NCBI GenBank assembly: GCA_918807975.1
Contig: OU964918.1
Coordinates: 23,978,477-24,042,476, forward strand
Reading direction: 5' to 3'
DNA length: 64,000 bases
Source: Aplidium turbinatum
Taxonomy: Eukaryota > Chordata > Ascidiacea > Aplousobranchia > Polyclinidae
The notes under the pieces were generated by a model. That model made no database searches. It was given only the letters and a program-made list of their open reading frames with translations, and was not told where the DNA came from. Positions 26,406 to 37,050 of the stretch are shown piece after piece; positions within the stretch are counted from its first letter, which is position 1; each line of letters starts with the position of its first letter. The position numbers and the translations under genes were made by a program.

Positions 26406-26522
26406 TTTAAGTCAAAAAGTTGTCAATTAGCAAAAGTTCATTGATTTGCTTATACCTGCACTGAGAGCTGTGCAGCTGCTTTATTTAAGGAGATAGCGTA
26501 TATTTTAAGTTAAAGTTGCAAT
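26406..26522 (+). other. Short unique spacer in island A
   Basis: About 117 bp related neither to the 157-bp nor to the 95-bp repeat. It contains the GC-richer stretch CTGCACTGAGAGCTGTGCAG followed by CTGC, including the palindrome GCAGCTGC. It occurs elsewhere in the window only in island B. No open frame or RNA structure is convincing. Confidence 0.7.
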
Positions 26523-26700
26523 CTAATTATTTTTTTTGACTAAAGTTATTGTAAATGGCCTAAGAATATTTATCCCACACAAAAAGTTTCGATTATCAAG
26601 AAAAAAAATTATTTTCGAAAATCTTTTTCAAAAAGTTTTCTAAGACATTACATTGTCACTTCATACAGTGAAAAAATTTTTTTTTCCGAAGCTTTCCAAT
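26523..26700 (+). repeat. Degenerate 157-bp monomer at island edge
   Basis: Block order matches the standard monomer but with heavy divergence. CTAATTATTTTTTTTGACTA stands for CTAATTCTTTTTGTTTGAAACTA, then AAGTTATTGTAAATGGCCTA for ACGTCATTAAAAATTGTCTA. AGAATATTTATCCCACAC follows, then AAAGTTTCGATTATCAAGAA for AAAGTGAAAATTATTGAA. TTTTCTAAGACATTACATTG has about 8 extra bases before CTTCATACAGTG. It then becomes normal. It is far more diverged than any other monomer, as expected for an old array edge. Confidence 0.8.
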
Positions 26701-27941
26701 TCTTTTTGTTTGAAACTAACGTCATTAAAAATTGTCTAAGAAAATTTTTTTACGTACTAAAAGTGAAAATTATTGAAAAAAAATGTCTTTTCAAAAAAAT
26801 TTTTCTAAGACATTTCATACAGTGAAAAATAATTTTTTTTTGCGAAACTATCCAATTCTTTTTGTTTGAAACTAACGTCATTAAAAATTGTCTAAGAAAG
26901 TTTTTTTACGTACTAAAAGTGAAAATTATTGAAAAAAATTTTCAAAAATTTTTCTAAGACTTTTCATACAGTGAAAAATAATTTTTTTTTGCGAAACTGT
27001 CTAATTCTTTTTGTTTGCAACTAACGTCATTAAAAATTGTCTAAGAAAGTTTTTTTACGTACTAAAAGTGAAAATTATTGAAAAAAATTTTCTTTTCAAA
27101 AAAAATTTTCAAAAATTTTCTAAGACATTTCATACAGTGAAAAATAATTTTTTTTTGCGAAACTGTCTAATTCTTTTTGTTTGAAACTAATGTCATTAAA
27201 AATTGTCTAAGAAAGTTTTTTTACGTACTAAAAGTGAAAATTATTGAAAAAAATTTTCTTTTCAAAAAAAATTTTCAAAAATTTTTCTAAGACATTTTAT
27301 ACAGTGAAAAATAATTTTTTTTTGCGAAACTGTCTAATTCTTTTTGTTTGAAACTAACGTCATTAAAAATTGTCTAAGAAAGTTTTTTTACGTACTAAAA
27401 GTGAAAATTATTGAAAAAAAATTGTCTTTTCAAAAAAATTTTTCTAAGACATTTCATGCAGTGAAAAATAATTTTTTTTCGCGAAACTATCCAATTCTTT
27501 TTGTTTGAAACTAACGTCATTAAAAATTGTCTAAGAAAGTTTTTTTACGTACTAAAAGTGAAAATTATTGAAAAAATCTTTCTTTTCAAAAAAAAAATTC
27601 AAAAATTTTTCTAAGACATTTCATACAGTGAAAAATAATTTTTTTTTGCGAAACTGTCTAATTCTTTTTGTTTGAAACTAACGTCATTAAAAATTGTCTA
27701 AGAAAGTTTTTTTACGTACTAAAAGTGAAAATTATTGAAAAAAAATTGTCTTTTCAAAAAAATTTTTCTAAGACATTTCATACAGTGAGAAATAATTTTT
27801 TTTTGCGAAACTATCCAATTCTTTTTGTTTGAAACTAACGTCATTAAAAATTGTCTAAGAAAGTTTTTTTACGTACTAAAAGTGAAAATTATTGAAAAAA
27901 AATTGTCTTTTCAAAAAAAAATTTCTAAGACATTTCATACA
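26701..27941 (+). repeat. 157-bp satellite block between the islands
   Basis: About eight ordinary monomers in the same orientation as both arms. Variants include GTTTGCAACTAACG (27011), AACTAATGTCATT (27187), a CATGCAGTG copy near 27457 and GAAAAAATCTTTC (27576). The last monomer ends in CAGTGCAAAATG and runs directly into the first 95-bp unit of island B. The 27.1-27.7 kb part recurs at about 32.1-32.65 kb (offset 4,935 bp). Confidence 0.93.
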
Positions 27942-28613
27942 GTGCAAAATGATTTTTTTGTTCATTATTAATAGGGTGCCAGTCATGTGGAAGCCACTGA
28001 AAAATTTTTCCTGAGACACTTCATTGCAAATTGCACACATTAAAGTTTTTTTTTATGTTCATTAGTAATGGCAGCCAGTCATGTGGAAACCACTGAAAAA
28101 TTTTCCTGAGACATTTCATTGCAAATTGCACACATTAAAGTTTTTTTTTATGTTCATTAATAATGGCAGCCAGTCATGTGGAAACCACTGAAAAATTTTC
28201 CTGAGACATTTCATTGCAAATTGCACACATTAAAGTTTTTTTTTATTTTCATTAATAATGGCAGCCAGTCATGTGGAAACCACTGAAAAATTTTCCGGAG
28301 ACATTTCATTGCAAATTGCACACATTAAAGTTTTTTTTTATGTTCATTAATAATGGCAGCCAGTCATGTGGAAACCACTGAAAAATTTTCCTGAGACATT
28401 TCATTGCAAATTGCACACATTAAAGTTTTTTTTTATTTTCATTAATAATGGCAGCCAGTCATGTGGAAACCACTGAAAAATTTTCCGGAGACATTTCATT
28501 GCAAATTGCACACATTAAAGTTTTTTTTTATGTTTATTAATAATGGCAGCCAGTCATGTGGATCCCACTGAAAAATTTTCCTGAGACATTTCATTGCAAA
28601 TTGCACACATTGA
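27942..28613 (+). repeat. 95-bp tandem repeat array B (7 units)
   Basis: CATGTGG landmarks are at 27984, 28080, 28175, 28270, 28365, 28460 and 28555. Spacing is 96 bp once, from one extra T, then 95 bp. Unit number, the AATAGGGTGCC edge variant and the GTGGATCCCACTG last unit are the same as in array A, so the block was copied whole rather than grown independently. Confidence 0.96.
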
Positions 28614-28899
28614 ACAAGAATTTTTTTCAAAATTTTTCAAAGTTTTTTTCATACTCCAAAAGTTTATTTTTATGTTCAGTTATATTGTTTTATCATTCCA
28701 AAACATGTTAGCACCGCTAAAGCTACAGTAGAACTTGGATAACGTCACCCCTGGGGAAACAAAAAAAGTGACGACTTACACGAACTGACGACTTACACGA
28801 AAATTTTTCAAAGTTTCTTTCATAATGCAAAAGTTTATTTTTATGTTCAGTAATATTGTTTTTTCATTCCAAAACATGTTAGCACCGCTAAAACTTGGT
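28614..28899 (+). repeat. Imperfect 181-bp duplication, island B
   Basis: Counterpart of 26120-26405 at 2,494 bp offset, with the same two ~90-bp flanking blocks around the transposon-like end. Small differences include CATACTCCAAAAG in place of CATACTGCAAAAG. Confidence 0.85.
28724..28803 (+). mobile_element. pogo/Tigger-like transposon end (remnant), island B
   Basis: Copy of 26230-26309. It reads CTTGGATAACGTCACCCCTG then GGGAAAC. GATAACG here is closer than CATAACG to what I recall of pogo-like termini, so copy B may keep the older base. The paired TGACGACTTACACGAA repeats are intact (28769 and 28786). Confidence 0.45.
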
Positions 28900-29016
28900 T
28901 TTAAGTCAAAAAGTTGTCAATTAGCAAAAGTTCATTGATTTGCTTATACCTGCACTGAGAGCTGTGCAGCTGCTTTATTTAAGGAGATAGCGTATATTTT
29001 AAGTTAAATTCGCAAT
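28900..29016 (+). other. Short unique spacer in island B
   Basis: Counterpart of 26406-26522, including the GAGCTGTGCAGCTGC stretch. One visible difference is TTAAATTCGCAATC versus TTAAAGTTGCAATC. No gene seen. Confidence 0.7.
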
Positions 29017-29194
29017 CTAATTATTTTTTTTGACTAAAGTTATTGTAAATGGCCTAAGAATATTTATCCCACACAAAAAGTTTCGATTATCAAGAAAAAA
29101 AATTTTTTTCGAAAATCTTTTTCAAAAAGTTTTCTAAGACATTACATTGTCACTTCATACAGTGAAAAAATTTTTTTTTCCGAAGCTTTCCAAT
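29017..29194 (+). repeat. Degenerate 157-bp monomer at edge of island B
   Basis: Copy of 26523-26700 with the same diverged blocks (ATTGTAAATGGCCTAAG, TATCCCACAC, TTTCGATTATCAAG) and the extra bases in GACATTACATTGTCACTTC. Confidence 0.8.
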
Positions 29195-30040
29195 TCTTTT
29201 TGTTTGAAACTAACGTCCTTAAAAATTGTCTAAGAAAATTTTTTTACGTACTAAAAGTGAAAATTATTGAAAAAAATTGTCTTTTCAAAAAAATTTTTCT
29301 AAGACATTTCATACAGTGAAAAATAATTTTTTTTTGCGAAACTATCCAATTCTTTTTGTTTGAAACTAACGTCATTAAAAATTGTCTAAGAAAGTTTTTT
29401 TACGTACTAAAAGTGAAAATTATTGAAAAAAATTTTCAAAAATTTTTCTAAGACTTTTCATACAGTGAAAAATAATTTTTTTTTGCGAAACTGTCTAATT
29501 CTTTTTGTTTGCAACTAACGTCATTAAAAATTGTCTAAGAAAGTTTTTTTACGTACTAAAAGTGAAAATTATTGAAAAAAATTTTCTTTTCAAAAAAAAT
29601 TTTCAAAAATTTTCTAAGACATTTCATACAGTGAAAAATAATTTTTTTTTGCGAAACTGTCTAATTCTTTTTGTTTGAAACTAATGTCATTAAAAATTGT
29701 CTAAGAAAGTTTTTTTACGTACTAAAAGTGAAAATTATTGAAAAAAATTTTCTTTTCAAAAAAAATTTTCAAAAATTTTTCTAAGACATTTCATACAGTG
29801 AAAAATAATTTTTTTTTGCGAAACTGTCTAATTCTTTTTGTTTGAAACTAACGTCATTAAAAATTGCCTAAGAAAGTTTTTTTACGTACTAAAAGTGAAA
29901 ATTATTGAAAAAAAATTGTCTTTTCAAAAAAATTTTTCTAAGACATTTCATACAGTGAAAAATAATTTTTTTTTGCGAAACTATCCAATTCCTTTTGTTT
30001 GAAACTAACGTCATTAAAAATTGTCTAAGAAAGTTTTTTT

Positions 30041-30249
30041 ACGAACTAAAATTGAAAATTATTGAAAAAAAATTGTCTTTTCAAAAAAATTTTTCTAAGA
30101 CATTTCATACAATGAAAAATAATTTGTTTTTTCAAAAAAATTTTTCTAAGACATTTCATACAGTGAAAAATAATTTTTTTTTTGCGAAACTGTCTAATTC
30201 TTTTTGTTTGAAACTAACGTCATTAAAAATTGTCTAAGAAAGTTTTTTT
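30041..30249 (+). repeat. 209-bp expanded monomer
   Basis: ACGAAC at 30041 to ACGTAT at 30250 is 209 bp, 52 bp longer than standard. The block TTTTTTCAAAAAAATTTTTC, TAAGACATTTCATACA and TGAAAAATAATTT is present twice in a row. This is a slippage or short-homology duplication within one monomer. Confidence 0.9.
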
Positions 30250-30729
30250 ACGTATTAAAAGTGAAAATTATTGAAAAAAATTTTCTTTTCAAAAAAAAGT
30301 TAAAAAAATTCTTCTAAGACATTTCATCCAGTGAAAAACAATTTTTTTTTGCGAAGCTGTCTAATTCTTTTTGTTTGAAACTAACGTCAGTAAAAACTGT
30401 CTAAGAAAGTTTTTTTACGTACTAAAAGTGAAAATTATTGAAAAAAAATTGTCTTTTCAAAAAAATTTTTCTAAGACATTTCATACAGTGAAAAATAATT
30501 TTTTTTTGCGAAACTATCCAATTCCTTTTGCTTGAAACTAACGTCATTAAAAATTGCCTAATAAAGTTTTTTTACGTACTAAAAGTGAAAATTATTGAAA
30601 AAAAATTGTCTTTTCAAAAAAATTTTTCTAAGACATTTCATACAGTGAAAAATAATTTTTTTTGCGAAACTATCTAATTCTTTTTGTTTGAAACTAACGT
30701 CATTAAAAATTGTCTAAGAAAGTTTCTTT

Positions 30730-31364
30730 ACGTACTAAAAGTGAAAATTATTGAAAAAAATTGTCTTTTCAAAAAAAATTTTCAAAAATTTTTCTAAGAC
30801 ATTTCATACAGTGAAAAATAATTTTTTTTTGCGAAACTGTCTAATTCTTTTTGTTTGAAACTAACGTCAATAAAAATTGTCTAAGAAAGTTTTTTTACGT
30901 ACTAAAAGTAAAAATTATTGAAAAAAAATTGTCTTTTCAAAAAAATTGTTCTAAGACATTTCATACAGTGAAAAATAATTTTTTTTTGCGAAACTGTCTA
31001 ATTCTTTTTGTTTGAAACTAACGTCATTAAAAATTGTCTAAGAAAGTTTTTTTACGTACTAAAAGTGAAAATTATTGAAAAAAAATTGTCTTTTCAAAAA
31101 AATTTTCTAAGACATTTCATACAGTGAAAAATATTTTTTTTTGCGAAGCTATCCAATTCTTTTTGTTTGAAACTAACGTTATTAAAAATTGTCTAAGAAA
31201 GTTTTGTTACGTACTAAAAGTGAAAATTATTGAAAAAAAATTGTCTTTTCAAAAAAATTTTCTAAGACATTTCATACAGTAAAAAACAATTTTTTTTTGC
31301 GAAACTGTCTAATTCTTTTTGTTTGAAACTAACGTCATTAAAAATTGTCTAAGAAAGTTTTTTT
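30730..31364 (+). repeat. ~636-bp 4-monomer tandem unit, copy 1
   Basis: Long-form monomer, AACGTCAATAAAAATTG, TTGTTCTAAG and AGTTTTGTTACG variants occur in order and recur 635-637 bp downstream (GTTTTGTTAC at 31201 and 31838). Confidence 0.85.
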
Positions 31365-31999
31365 ACGTACTAAAAGTGAAAATTATTGAAAAAAATTGTC
31401 TTTTCAAAAAAAATTTTCAAAAATTTTTCTAAGACATTTCATACAGTGAAAAATAATTTTTTTTTTGCGAAACTGTCTAATTCTTTTTGTTTGAAACTAA
31501 CGTCAATAAAAATTGTCTAAGAAAGTTTTTTTACGTACTAAAAGTAAAAATTATTGAAAAAAAATTGTCTTTTCAAAAAAATTGTTCTAAGACATTTCAT
31601 ACAGTGAAAAATAATTTTTTTTTTGCGAAACTGTCTAATTCTTTTTGTTTGAAACTAACGTCATTAAAAATTGTCTAAGAAAGTTTTTTTACGTACTAAA
31701 AGTGAAAATTATTGAAAAAAAATTGTCTTTTCAAAAAAATTTTCTAAGACATTTCATACAGTGAAAAATATTTTTTTTTGCGAAGCTATCCAATTCTTTT
31801 TGTTTGAAACTAACGTTATTAAAAATTGTCTAAGAAAGTTTTGTTACGTACTAAAAGTGAAAATTATTGAAAAAAAATTGTCTTTTCAAAAAATTTTTCT
31901 AAGACATTTCATACAGTGAAAAATAATTTTTTTTGGCGAAACTATCTAATTCTTTTTGTTTGAAACTAACGTCATTAAAAATTGTCTAAGAAAGTTTTT
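31365..31999 (+). repeat. ~636-bp 4-monomer tandem unit, copy 2
   Basis: Matches the preceding unit for about three monomers, to roughly 31.87 kb. The last monomer differs (GGCGAAACTATCTAATTC). Confidence 0.8.
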
Positions 32000-32324
32000 T
32001 TACGTACTAAAAGTGAAAATTATTGAAAAAAAATTGTCTTTTCAAAAAAATTTTTCTAAGACATTTCATACAGTGAAAAATAATTTTTTTTTGCGAAACT
32101 GTCTAATTCTTTTTGTTTGAAACTAATGTCATTAAAAATTGTCTAAGAAAGTTTTTTTACGTACTAAAAGTGAAAATTATTGAAAAAAATTTTCTTTTCA
32201 AAAAAAATTTTCAAAAACTTTCTAAGACATTTTATACAGTGAAAAATAATTTTTTTTTGCGAAACTGTCTAATTCTTTTTGTTTGAAACTAACGTCATTA
32301 AAAATTGTCTAAGAAAGTTTTTTT

Positions 32325-32481
32325 ACGTACTAAAAGTGAAAATTATTGAAAAAAAATTGTCTTTTCAAAAAAATTTTTCTAAGACATTTCATACAGTGAA
32401 AAATAATTTTTTTTTGCGAAACTATCCAATTCTTTTTGTTTGAAACTAACGTCATTAAAAATTGTCTAAGAAAGTTTTTTT
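32325..32481 (+). repeat. Reference 157-bp monomer (exemplar)
   Basis: A clean copy used here as the reference. ACGTAC is at 32325 and AGTGAAAATTATTG at 32335. TGTCTTTTC is at 32358. TCTAAGACATTTCATACAG starts at 32378 and the second AGTGAAAAATAATT at 32395. A nine-T run then leads to GCGAAACT at 32416. AACGTCATT is at 32448 and GTCTAAGAAAG begins at 32464. The next copy starts at 32482. There are three conserved CpG sites (32326, 32417, 32450) and otherwise long A and T tracts. No CENP-B box (TTCG-N4-A-N2-CGGG) is present. Confidence 0.95.
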
Positions 32482-32804
32482 ACGTACTAAAAGTGAAAAT
32501 TATTGAAAAAATCTTTCTTTTCAAAAAAAAAATTCAAAAATTTTTCTAAGACATTTCATACAGTGAAAAATAATTTTTTTTTGCGAAACTGTCTAATTCT
32601 TTTTGTTTGAAACTAACGTCATTAAAATTGTCTAAGAAAGTTTTTTTACGTATTAAAATTGAAAATTATTGAAAAAAAATTGTCTTTTCAAAAAAATTTT
32701 TCTAAGACATTTCATACAGTGAAAAATAATTTTTTTTTGCAAAACTGTCTAATTCTTTTTGTTTGAAACTAACGTCATTAAAAATTGTCTAAGAAAGTTT
32801 TTTT

Positions 32805-33589
32805 ACGTACTAAAAGTGAAAATTATTGAAAAAAAATTGTTTTTTCAAAAAAATTGTTCTAAGACATTTCATACAGTAAAAAATAATTTTTTTTTGCAAA
32901 ACTGTCTAATTCTTTTTGTTTGAAACTAACGTCATTAAAAATTGTCTAAAGAAAGTTTTTTTACGTACTAAAAGTGAAAATTATTGAAAAAAAATTGTCT
33001 TTTCAAAAAATTTTTCTAAGACATTTCATACAGTGAAAAATAATTTTTTTTTGCGAAACTATCTAATTCTTTTTGTTTGAAACTAACGTCATTAAAAATT
33101 GTCTAAGAAAGTTTTTTTACGTACTAAAAGTGAAAATTATTGAAAAAAAATTGTCTTTTCAAAAAAATTTTTCTAAGACATTTCATACAGTGAAAAATAA
33201 TTTTTTTTTGCGAAACTATCCAATTCTTTTTGTTTGAAACTAACGTCATTAAAAATTGTCTAAGAAAGTTTTTTTACGTACTAAAAGTGAAAATTATTGA
33301 AAAAAAATTGTCTTTTCAAAAAAATCTTTCTAAGACATTTCATACAGTGAAAAATAATTTTTTTTTGCGAAACTGTCTAATTCTTTTTGTTTGAAACTAA
33401 CGTCATTAAAAAGTGTCTAAGAAAGTTTTTTTACGTACTAAAAGTGAAAATTATTGAAAAAAAATTGTCTTTTCAAAAAAAACTTTCTAAGACATTTCAT
33501 ACAGTGAAAAATTTTTTTTTTTTGCGAAACTATCCAATTCTTTTTGTTTGAAACTAACGTCATTAAAAATTGTCTAAGAAAGTTTTTTT
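32805..33589 (+). repeat. 785-bp 5-monomer tandem unit, copy 1
   Basis: Variants in order: TTGTTTTTTC with TTGTTCTAAG and CAGTAAAAAATAA, GCAAAACTG, GTCTAAAGAAAG, CTATCTAATTC, AAATCTTTCTAAG, then AAACTTTCTAAG with a 12-T run. All recur 785 bp on (CTAAAGAAAG near 32947 and 33731). Confidence 0.88.
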
Positions 33590-34375
33590 ACGTACTAAAA
33601 GTGAAAATTATTGAAAAAAAATTGTTTTTTCAAAAAAATTGTTCTAAGACATTTCATACAGTAAAAAATAATTTTTTTTTGCAAAACTGTCTAATTCTTT
33701 TTGTTTGAAACTAACGTCATTAAAAATTGTCTAAAGAAAGTTTTTTTACGTACTAAAAGTGAAAATTATTGAAAAAAAATTGTCTTTTCAAAAAATTTTT
33801 CTAAGACATTTCATACAGTGAAAAATAATTTTTTTTTGCGAAACTATCTAATTCTTTTTGTTTGAAACTAACGTCATTAAAAATTGTCTAAGAAAGTTTT
33901 TTTACGTACTAAAAGTGAAAATTATTGAAAAAAAATTGTCTTTTCAAAAAAATTTTTCTAAGACATTTCATACAGTGAAAAATAATTTTTTTTTTGCGAA
34001 ACTATCCAATTCTTTTTGTTTGAAACTAACGTCATTAAAAATTGTCTAAGAAAGTTTTTTTACGTACTAAAAGTGAAAATTATTGAAAAAAAATTGTCTT
34101 TTCAAAAAAATCTTTCTAAGACATTTCATACAGTGAAAAATAATTTTTTTTTGCGAAACTGTCTAATTCTTTTTGTTTGAAACTAACGTCATTAAAAATT
34201 GTCTAAGAAAGTTTTTTTACGTACTAAAAGTGAAAATTATTGAAAAAAAATTGTCTTTTCAAAAAAAACTTTCTAAGACATTTCATACAGTGAAAAATTT
34301 TTTTTTTTTGCGAAACTATCCAATTCTTTTTGTTTGAAACTAACGTCATTAAAAATTGTCTAAGAAAGTTTTTTT
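33590..34375 (+). repeat. 785-bp 5-monomer tandem unit, copy 2
   Basis: Direct copy of 32805-33589. Differences include one extra T in the T-run near 33994 and AAAATTGTC in place of AAAGTGTC near 34196. Confidence 0.88.
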
Positions 34376-37050
34376 ACGTACTAAAAGTGAAAATTATTGA
34401 AAAAAAATTGTCTTTTTAAAAAAATTTTTCTAAGACATTTTATACAGTAAAAAATAATTTTTTTTTGCGAAACTGTCTAATTCTTTTTGTTTAAAACTAA
34501 CATCATTAAAAATTGTCTAAGAAAGTTTTTTTACGTACTAAAAGTGAAAATTATTGAAAAAAAATTGTCTTTTCAAAAAAATTTTCTAAGACATTTCATA
34601 CAGTAAAAAATAATTTTTTTTTGCGAAACTATCCAATTCTTTTTGTTTGAAACTAACGTCATTAAAAATTGTCTAAGAAAGTTTTTTTACGTATTAAAAG
34701 TGAAAATTATTGAAAAAAAATTTCTTTTCAAAAAAAATTTTCAAAAATTTTTCTAAGACATTTCATACAGTGAAAAATAATTTTTTTTTGCGAAACTGTC
34801 TAATTCTTTTTGTTTGAAGCTAACGTCATTAAAAATTGTCTAAGAAAGTTTTTTTACGTACTAAAAGTGAAAATTATTGAAAAAAAATTGTCTTTTCAAA
34901 AAATTTTTCTAAGACATTTCATACAGTGAAAAATAATTTTTTTTTGCGAAACTATCCAATTCTTTTTGTTTGAAACTAACGTCATTAAAAATTGTCTAAG
35001 AAAGTTTTTTTACGTATTAAAAGTGAAAATTATTGAAAAAAATTTTCTTTTCAAAACAAATTTTCAAAAATTTTTCTAAGACATTTCATACAGTGAAAAA
35101 TAATTTTTTTTCCGAAACTGTCTAATTCTTTTTGTTTGAAACTAACGTCATTAAAAATTGTCTAAGAAAGTTTTTTTACGTACTAAAAGTGAAAATTATT
35201 GAAAAAAAATTGTCTTTTCAAAAAATTTTTCTAAGACATTTCATACAGTGAAAAATAATTTTTTTTTGCGAAACTATCCAATTCTTTTTGTTTAAAACTA
35301 ACGTCATTAAAAATTGTCTAAGAAAGTTTTTTTACGTATTAAAAGTGAAAATTATTGAAAAAAATTTTCTTTTCAAAACAAATTTTCAAAAATTTTTCTA
35401 AGACATTTCATAAAGTGAAAAGTAATTTTTTTTGCGAAACTGTCTAATTCTTTTTGTTTGAAACTAACGTCATTAAAAATTGTCTAAGAAAGTTTTTTTA
35501 CGTACTAAAAGTGAAAATTATTGAAAAAAAATTGTCCTTTCAAAAAAATTTTTCTAAGACATTTCATACAGTGAAAAATAATTTTTTTTTGCGAAACTAT
35601 CCAATTCTTTTTGTTTGAAACTAACGTCATTAAAAATTGTCTAAGAAAGTTTTTTTACGTACTAAAAGTGAAAATTATTGAAAAATAATTGTCTTTTTAA
35701 AAAAAAATTTTCTAAGACATTTCATACAGTGAAAAATAATTTTTTTTTGCGAAACTGTCTAATTCTTTTTGTTTGAAACTAACGTCATTAAAACTTGTCT
35801 AAGAAAGTTTTTTTACGTACTAAAAATGAAAATTATTGAAAAAAAATTGTCTTTTTAAAAAAATTTTTCTAAGACATTTCATACAGTGAAAAATAAATTT
35901 TTTTTTGCGAAACTATCCAATTCCTTTAGTTTGAAACTTACGTCATTAAAAATTGTCTAAGAAAGTTTTTTTACGAACTGAAAGTGAAAATTATTGAAAA
36001 AAAATTGTCTTTTCAAAAAAAACTTTCTAAGACATTTCATACAGTGAAAAATAATTTTTTTTTTTGCGAAACTATCCAATTCTTTTTGTTTGAAACTAAC
36101 GTCATTAAAAATTGTCTAAGAAAGTTTTTTTACGTACTAAAAGTGAAAATTATTGAAAAAAGTTTTCTTTTCAAAAAAAATTTTCAAAAATTTTTCTAAG
36201 ACATTTCATACAGTGAAAAATAATTTTTTTTTGCGAAACTGTCTAATCCTTTTTGTTTAAAACTAACGTCATTAAAAATTGTCTAAGAAAGTTTTTTTAC
36301 GTACTAAAAGTAAATGTTATTAAAAAAAATTGTCTTTTCAAAAAAATTTTTCTAAGACATTTAATACAATGAAAAATAATTTTTTATGGCGAAACTGTCT
36401 AATTCTTTTTGTTTGAAACTAACGTCATTAAAAATTGTCTAAGAAAGTTTTTTTACGTACTAAAAGTAAAAATTATTGAAAAAAAATTGTCTTTTCAAAA
36501 AAATTTTTCTAAGACATTTCATACAGTGAAAAATAATTTTTTTTTGCGAAACTATCCAATTCTTTTTGTTTGAAACTAACGTCATTAAAAATTGTCTAAG
36601 AAAGTTTTTTTACGTACTAAAAGTGAAAATTATTGAAAAAAAATTGTCTTTTCAAAAAAAGTTTTCTAAGACATTTCATACAGTGAAAAATAATTTTTTT
36701 TTGCGAAACTGTCTAATTCTTTTTGTTTGAAACTAACGTCATTAAAACTTGTCTAAGAAAGTTTTTTTACGTACTAAAAGTGAAAATTATTGAAAAAAAA
36801 TTGTCTTTTCAAAAAAATTTTTCTAAGACATTTCATACAGTGAAAAATAAATTTTTTTTTGCGAAACTATCCAATTCCTTTAGTTAGAAACTTACGTCAT
36901 TAAAAATTGTCTAAGAAAGTTTTTTTACGTACTAAAAGTGAAAATTATTGAAAAAAAATTGTCTTTTCAAAAAAATTTTTCTAAGACATTTCATACAGTG
37001 AAAAATAATTTTTTTTGGCGAAACTGTCTAATTCTTTTTGTTTGAAACTA
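34100..37050 (+). repeat. 2.95-kb block repeated 14.57 kb away, copy 1
   Basis: Variant order matches 48.67-51.62 kb at an offset of 14,568-14,569 bp: AAATCTTTC at 34108 and 48676, AACATCATT at 34500 and 49068, TAAAGTGAAAAGTAATT at 35411 and 49980, TTTATGGCG at about 36382 and 50952, and CTTTAGTTAGAAAC near 36880 and 51449. Confidence 0.88.

Larger units (their letters stand above)
25446..27941 (+). repeat. 2.49-kb island-plus-satellite unit, copy 1
   Basis: A composite unit of 95-bp repeats, the 181-bp duplication, spacer, degenerate monomer and about eight ordinary 157-bp monomers. It is duplicated next door at 2,494 bp offset: TAAGACATTACATTG at 26641 and 29135, and GCAACTAACG at 27017 and 29511. 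The duplication includes normal satellite, so it arose within the array after the island was already there. Confidence 0.9.
27942..29990 (+). repeat. 2.49-kb island-plus-satellite unit, copy 2
   Basis: Second copy of the composite unit. It matches copy 1 until about 29.99 kb, where ACGAACTAAAATTG variants replace the AAATCTTTC monomer found in copy 1. Small differences from copy 1 are scattered through it, e.g. CTTGCATAACG versus CTTGGATAACG. Confidence 0.88.

Noticed and set aside
26461-26490. GAGCTGTGCAGCTGC as a structured RNA or regulatory hairpin
   Set aside because: The palindrome is short (GCAGCTGC core), there is no extended stem, and no flanking conserved element is visible.
25446-28613. 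Two islands flanking 157-bp monomers as a possible LTR-element layout
   Set aside because: The space between the islands is ordinary satellite with no coding content, primer-binding site or polypurine tract. The duplicated unit includes satellite monomers. Tandem duplication explains it fully.
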